IMG/VR virus record: IMGVR_UViG_3300027868_000633 | Coordinates: 1-31,707 of that record | Reading direction: 5' to 3' (one strand) | From: a virus | DNA length: 31,707 nt | Shown here: positions 27,789 to 31,707 of the stretch, piece after piece | Numbering within the stretch: position 1 is the stretch's first letter | Layout: every line of letters starts with the position of its first letter | Notes under the pieces: model-generated | Database searches by the model: none | Told to the model about the DNA's origin: nothing | The model's input: only the letters and a program-made list of their open reading frames with translations | Program-made: the position numbers and the translations under genes

Positions 27789-30700
27789 TTAGCCTGCTTT
27801 AGCGGAGCCATATTCGTGGCTGATACCCAGCTCATCGCACTCCTGTAACGACAGCTTCACACCCCAACGGGTGGCAACATCGACGTCGATGCCGAACCGA
27901 TACTCAGGGCTGTCCGTGAAAGGGACACCGCTGAGATCGCATGCCCTAAACGGGACGCTTTCTACCATGCACTCCGGAAGGATTTCATGACAAACAGCAT
28001 CCAGGCTGCGTAGCGGTACCTCCAGAATGACAGCGTCATGCAACTGGAGGGCAATCTTGTACCCAAGCTCTGACTTACGTTGATGCCTGTACAAGTAGTA
28101 AAGTGCCGTGCTTACAGCGTCGGCGACCATCGACTGGAACGGGAAGTTCAATGCTTGACGCTCAAGCTCGCCCATCGCTCCGCGGTCGCTTGTTGCGATG
28201 AAGCGCCGATAGCGCCCAAAGCAGTTCTTGATCCAGCCCGGCTCAGATACACGCGCACGCAGCGCATCTTGGAGCCGCGGAATACCGGGATACAGCTCGA
28301 AGATCGTGTTGATGATCTGCTGTGCCTCACTCGTGGTAATCGGTACGCCTTCTTCCTGACATTGGCGTGCACAAGCTTCTGCTGTGCGGCCATAGCCTAC
28401 GCCGAAGATGATGTTCTTGGCAGCTATCCGCTTACCAACCTGGTCAATACTCTCGAGTCCGGCTTTTGTTGGCTCGCAGTCCAAACGGAAGGCGAGCACG
28501 GCGATGTGTGAATGGATATCGTAGAAATTCGGGTCATCGTCGTCCAGATTCGCACGCAAGCAATGATCCAGCATTGTCGGATCACGCGACATCACAGCCA
28601 TGCCGAGTAGCTCAGCGCCCCTGTAGTCAGCTTCGACCAGCACGGTAGGCTCCCCGTAGTCAACGTCGGTGTTGCTCACAATGAAGGAACGGATCGGCCA
28701 GTTGTAGCGGTCGCCCAGAATACGCTTGTAGTCCTGCTCGCGACGCTTGCTGATGTTCTGCAGCGGAGGCCGTGCAGATGAGGCTCGGCCTGTTTCCTTG
28801 ACCTGCTGAAAGCTGCTGCGGACACGTTCGTCATAGCAAATGAACTTTGCAATGCCTCCAGCATAGACACGACGACCCTCACGGTCGCGCGCCATCTCTG
28901 TCTCGCCCTTGCGTACCAATGGCGGCCGAAACACAGATTTCAACACCTGGTCGACAAGGCGGACATCACGTAGTTGCAACGCCAATGGGTGCTGCAGTCC
29001 AAGGATGCCACATACTTCCTTGTCTGTGGAGGGCGAGAACTTGTTGGTATCGCCCCTAGCCTCGACCCAGGCCCACGGCTTGCCCTTGCCTGTCGTCTTG
29101 ACGGGCGGCAAGTTTAGCGTGACTGCGCCAGATGGGCGCACACTCAGGCGCTCACCAGAGTCCTTATCGAACTTGGTGGAGTAAGCCTGTCCAAAGAGGA
29201 ACTCTACGCTTTGCTGTGGACTCCGCGGATTGAACGTTGGCCAATGGATCGCCTCTCGTAGCGCCTGTAGCTTCGAGGTACGCGCCTCTTGGAAGGTATC
29301 CGTCAGCGCGTTGATGCGCTCTCTATCAACCTTCACGCCCATCGTGCCCATCTCATTGAAGGCCGGGAAGGCCATCATGCTGATATGGAAGGGCGTCCAA
29401 CAGTCGTTACCGAACAAGTCCGCATTGAGAAGCTTGCAGTGTATGTCCATAAGCTGCCGTGTGTAGGCTGCATCCTTACCGCCGTAGGGCAGCAGGATAT
29501 CGTCCGGACACTCACCATAGCCCTCCAACTCTTCGTCCTTCATTTTGCGTTCAGCAAGATACGCCTTCTTCCACTCGTTGAGCGCTGCGTCCCAGCGATC
29601 TGCGCCGCAAAGGCGCGACGCCATGACCTCGAGCTTGAAGTCCCCGGTCTCGTTGTACGCATGATGCGCAAGCGCCACGTCAAAACCGCCCGCATAGTCA
29701 CCGCCGCGTACGTCTGCAACAGCGGGTGGTACACAGAAACGATGCGCTATGTGCAGTCCGATATGCTCAAGCCACGGCAGGTCAGACGAGAAGAATGAGC
29801 CACCGAGCTGGACGTCATCGCGGTCAAGTAGGCGCTGAAGCTGGGATATTGCTGACGGGATAGAAGGCATGAATACAGCGTCGCCACCTTGCTGCCTCAG
29901 TACGACGACGATCGAATGCTTCCCATGCCAGCTGAGCTGGATAGTTCGTAGGTACGAACCTGGGTCCCCCGGATGCTGTCCGTGCCACTCCCCGTCTACA
30001 GCTATCTTCTTCAGGCCTGGCTTGGATAGCACGAAATCGACCAACTCCCGTAGTTCCCGTTCCGTGTACACGCATTGAACCGTAATCTCCTTGTCTGAGC
30101 TAGCGGTGAACTCCTCACCTCGGATAAGTTGACTGAAGTTGCGTAACGTTGCTTCGAACTGCGGGAACCGCTCGGTTCGTCTTAGCACCGCAGCTGGGTG
30201 CGTAACAGACATGACCTTCATCTTGTGCATGATGGGCTCATCGCCCGGTTCGTGCAGCGGTTCCTCGATCTCGATGTACCTGCCAATCATGTTGTTCACG
30301 GTGTGTCCGGATCCGCATACGGCTTTTGTGGCCTCGGCACCAAGGCACAGTATGTAGTCCGGCAAGTAGAAGCGAATGTCCTGGTGCAGCAGCGGTAGGC
30401 AATCCTTGATCCACGCCGCAGGCACTGCGCTGCTTTGCGGGTTCAGGTGCGCCCAGCGCACCAGGTTGCACACATACCAGTCTCCGAGGTCCGCTTCGTC
30501 GACCCCGATAGCGATCAGCGTCTCGCGCAGTTGGCGTCCGGACGGTCCGCACAGGTTGCGTCCGTCGCGAAGCTCTTCCTGTCCCGGCATCTTACCGACA
30601 ACCATCACACGCGGGCGCCCCTCCAGGTACTCGTCCTCAAGGTACTTTGGCCCATCAGGTGCGGAGTTCCAAAGGTGCCCCGGAATCACCCGTGCGGGCT

Positions 30701-30992
30701 CTGTAACACCTTTGAGCTTGATCGGCAACGAGAACTCGTTGTCGTAGAGGCATCGCAAATAGAGACACTGGAGCATGTATCCCACAGATACCGCACGCTT
30801 GTCCTTGCCCTTACCCTCAAATTCGTATGGCGTGTCGTCGCCAAGCGCTTTTGCGTGCGCGATCATATTGGGGCCAGCGGGCGGCATGCCGGGAGATAGC
30901 AACGGGTACATCGGATAACGCATAGCGTACGCATTGTTCGCGTCGCCGCGGAAAATTGCCTCTAGATCATCACGTGTGAGGTCGGGTATCAA
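27789..30992 (-). CDS. polA: UDG-exonuclease-DNA polymerase A fusion
   Basis: This 1067-residue replicative polymerase starts at an ATG overlapping the primase stop as ATGA. Residues 125-290 form a family 4-like uracil-DNA glycosylase domain: GKMPGQEELRDG (133-144), CNLVRWAHLN, and HPA at 265-267. The 3'-5' exonuclease follows: D333/E335, D404 and Y503-x3-D507. The family A polymerase has motif A VEADYRGAELLG (D789), motif B R855, K859, F863 and Y867 in KRIAAKNIIFGVGYG, and motif C LQLHDAVILEV (D986). Motif C reads HDA rather than HDE. The same fusion order is known in SPO1-like phages. Whether the glycosylase domain is active cannot be judged from sequence alone. Confidence 0.92.
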   Translation of the reverse strand: MIPDLTRDDLEAIFRGDANNAYAMRYPMYPLLSPGMPPAGPNMIAHAKALGDDTPYEFEGKGKDKRAVSVGYMLQCLYLRCLYDNEFSLPIKLKGVTEPARVIPGHLWNSAPDGPKYLEDEYLEGRPRVMVVGKMPGQEELRDGRNLCGPSGRQLRETLIAIGVDEADLGDWYVCNLVRWAHLNPQSSAVPAAWIKDCLPLLHQDIRFYLPDYILCLGAEATKAVCGSGHTVNNMIGRYIEIEEPLHEPGDEPIMHKMKVMSVTHPAAVLRRTERFPQFEATLRNFSQLIRGEEFTASSDKEITVQCVYTERELRELVDFVLSKPGLKKIAVDGEWHGQHPGDPGSYLRTIQLSWHGKHSIVVVLRQQGGDAVFMPSIPSAISQLQRLLDRDDVQLGGSFFSSDLPWLEHIGLHIAHRFCVPPAVADVRGGDYAGGFDVALAHHAYNETGDFKLEVMASRLCGADRWDAALNEWKKAYLAERKMKDEELEGYGECPDDILLPYGGKDAAYTRQLMDIHCKLLNADLFGNDCWTPFHISMMAFPAFNEMGTMGVKVDRERINALTDTFQEARTSKLQALREAIHWPTFNPRSPQQSVEFLFGQAYSTKFDKDSGERLSVRPSGAVTLNLPPVKTTGKGKPWAWVEARGDTNKFSPSTDKEVCGILGLQHPLALQLRDVRLVDQVLKSVFRPPLVRKGETEMARDREGRRVYAGGIAKFICYDERVRSSFQQVKETGRASSARPPLQNISKRREQDYKRILGDRYNWPIRSFIVSNTDVDYGEPTVLVEADYRGAELLGMAVMSRDPTMLDHCLRANLDDDDPNFYDIHSHIAVLAFRLDCEPTKAGLESIDQVGKRIAAKNIIFGVGYGRTAEACARQCQEEGVPITTSEAQQIINTIFELYPGIPRLQDALRARVSEPGWIKNCFGRYRRFIATSDRGAMGELERQALNFPFQSMVADAVSTALYYLYRHQRKSELGYKIALQLHDAVILEVPLRSLDAVCHEILPECMVESVPFRACDLSGVPFTDSPEYRFGIDVDVATRWGVKLSLQECDELGISHEYGSAKAG

Positions 30993-31707
30993 AGTCTCAT
31001 CTCTTTCTGCGTGTTGTCGCCTAACGACAACAGGTCTACACCCTGACGCGTCGCTTCCATATGGACAAGATCCCAGAAGAAATCTGGTTCTATATCCGCG
31101 GGATCGAGCCCGGGAGGTAACGTAATCACGATAAGCGGTATCTTGTTCCTGATCAAATTACGGATTGCTTGTACTCTGTCTTGTGCATCCGCATCCAGTG
31201 CAATCACTGCCACCTTCCACGTTGCAACGATCAGGTCAGCTTGCTGCATCGACATGCTTTTGCCGAGCAATGAAATGGCGCCAGCGCCTATTGCCCACGT
31301 ATCGGTTACCCCCTCAGTGATGATACAGAAGGGCAAGACCTTCGAGTTGTCGAAACCGTAGAGCATCAGTCGCCTGTTCATGCCCGGACAGTTCAGATAC
31401 TTCTGCTGTCCTGTAGCCTTCCAGTTGATGTCGTAGGGCGGCCGCGCTTGCCAACCTACCATCTGGCCGTTCATATGGATCGGCATGATGAGCCTGGCAT
31501 TTGCCAGCGGAAAGTCAACGTCAGCCGCCTCGCAGTACGACACCCAGTAGTCGCGGCCAACCACCGCAGGATCGAAGCCACGCCCCAGCAAATACTGACA
31601 AGCATTGTGCTCTGGCCGTAACTGATCTACACGTATACAGCGCCCTGGCCATCGTGTGAGGCCAAGTGACGCACCTGTGCTTGTGCCCTCGAGGATCTTG
31701 ATCTTGG
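30989..31707 (-). CDS. Primase with Toprim domain (5' end beyond window)
   Basis: The frame is open to the window edge, so the N-terminus (zinc-binding and RNA polymerase parts) is missing. The visible 239 residues include a DnaG-type segment (QYLLGRGFDPAVVG; ARLIMPIHMNGQMVGWQARP), then the Toprim motifs: the glutamate in CIITEGVTDTWAIG and the DxD of VAVIALDADAQDR. These coordinate metal for RNA primer synthesis. It ends about 40 residues after the Toprim domain without a helicase domain. The stop overlaps the polymerase start as ATGA, so primase and polymerase are made together. Confidence 0.85.
   Translation of the reverse strand, partial: KIKILEGTSTGASLGLTRWPGRCIRVDQLRPEHNACQYLLGRGFDPAVVGRDYWVSYCEAADVDFPLANARLIMPIHMNGQMVGWQARPPYDINWKATGQQKYLNCPGMNRRLMLYGFDNSKVLPFCIITEGVTDTWAIGAGAISLLGKSMSMQQADLIVATWKVAVIALDADAQDRVQAIRNLIRNKIPLIVITLPPGLDPADIEPDFFWDLVHMEATRQGVDLLSLGDNTQKEMRL

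Overview
The window reads as part of the genome of a tailed double-stranded DNA bacteriophage, probably lytic and infecting a Gram-negative bacterium. All 43 genes I support lie on the minus strand, so transcription runs from high to low coordinates. They are packed tightly, with many 4-base stop/start overlaps (ATGA or GTGA) and almost no intergenic space. The hallmarks are a phage-type DNA polymerase A, a RecA/UvsX-like recombinase, a RuvC-like resolvase and a portal-like protein. A lipoprotein at the left end suggests the Gram-negative host. I see no integrase, transposase, tRNA, rRNA or CRISPR array, and no recognisable terminase, major capsid or tail gene.

In transcription order, the right end (31.7-22.1 kb) is a replication and recombination block. 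It holds a Toprim primase cut by the window edge, a polymerase that fuses a uracil-DNA-glycosylase-like domain to a 3'-5' exonuclease and a family A polymerase, and a promoter followed by a 451-residue unknown protein. A strong terminator-like hairpin comes next, then a UvsX-like recombinase, a 42-residue gene coupled on both sides, a 170-residue unknown, a possible DUF932-like protein and a DUF1016-N-like protein. The middle (22.1-12 kb) holds a GT-A glycosyltransferase, several unknowns, a Cys-rich protein, a variant of the phage Gp37/Gp68 (DUF5131) family, a DEDDh exonuclease, a RuvC-like resolvase, a tandem pair of paralogous zinc-finger-like proteins and more unknowns, ending at a clear terminator near 12.03-12.06 kb. 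The left part (12-0 kb) holds unknown proteins, a portal-like protein with an inserted double-CxxC zinc ribbon, small membrane and zinc-finger-like proteins, a GT-B glycosyltransferase, a SEC-C protein whose end is overprinted by the next gene, and finally a single-pass membrane protein and a lipoprotein with 21-residue repeats that runs off the window.

The primase, polymerase, recombinase, exonuclease and resolvase fit replication linked to recombination. The two glycosyltransferases suggest modification of DNA, virion or host surface, but no target can be read from the sequence. Two themes stand out. Several unrelated proteins carry CxxC/H-type metal sites. Five strong GC-rich hairpins each sit only 20-47 bases upstream of the next start codon, leaving little or no room for a new promoter. 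More than half of the genes have no function I can assign.
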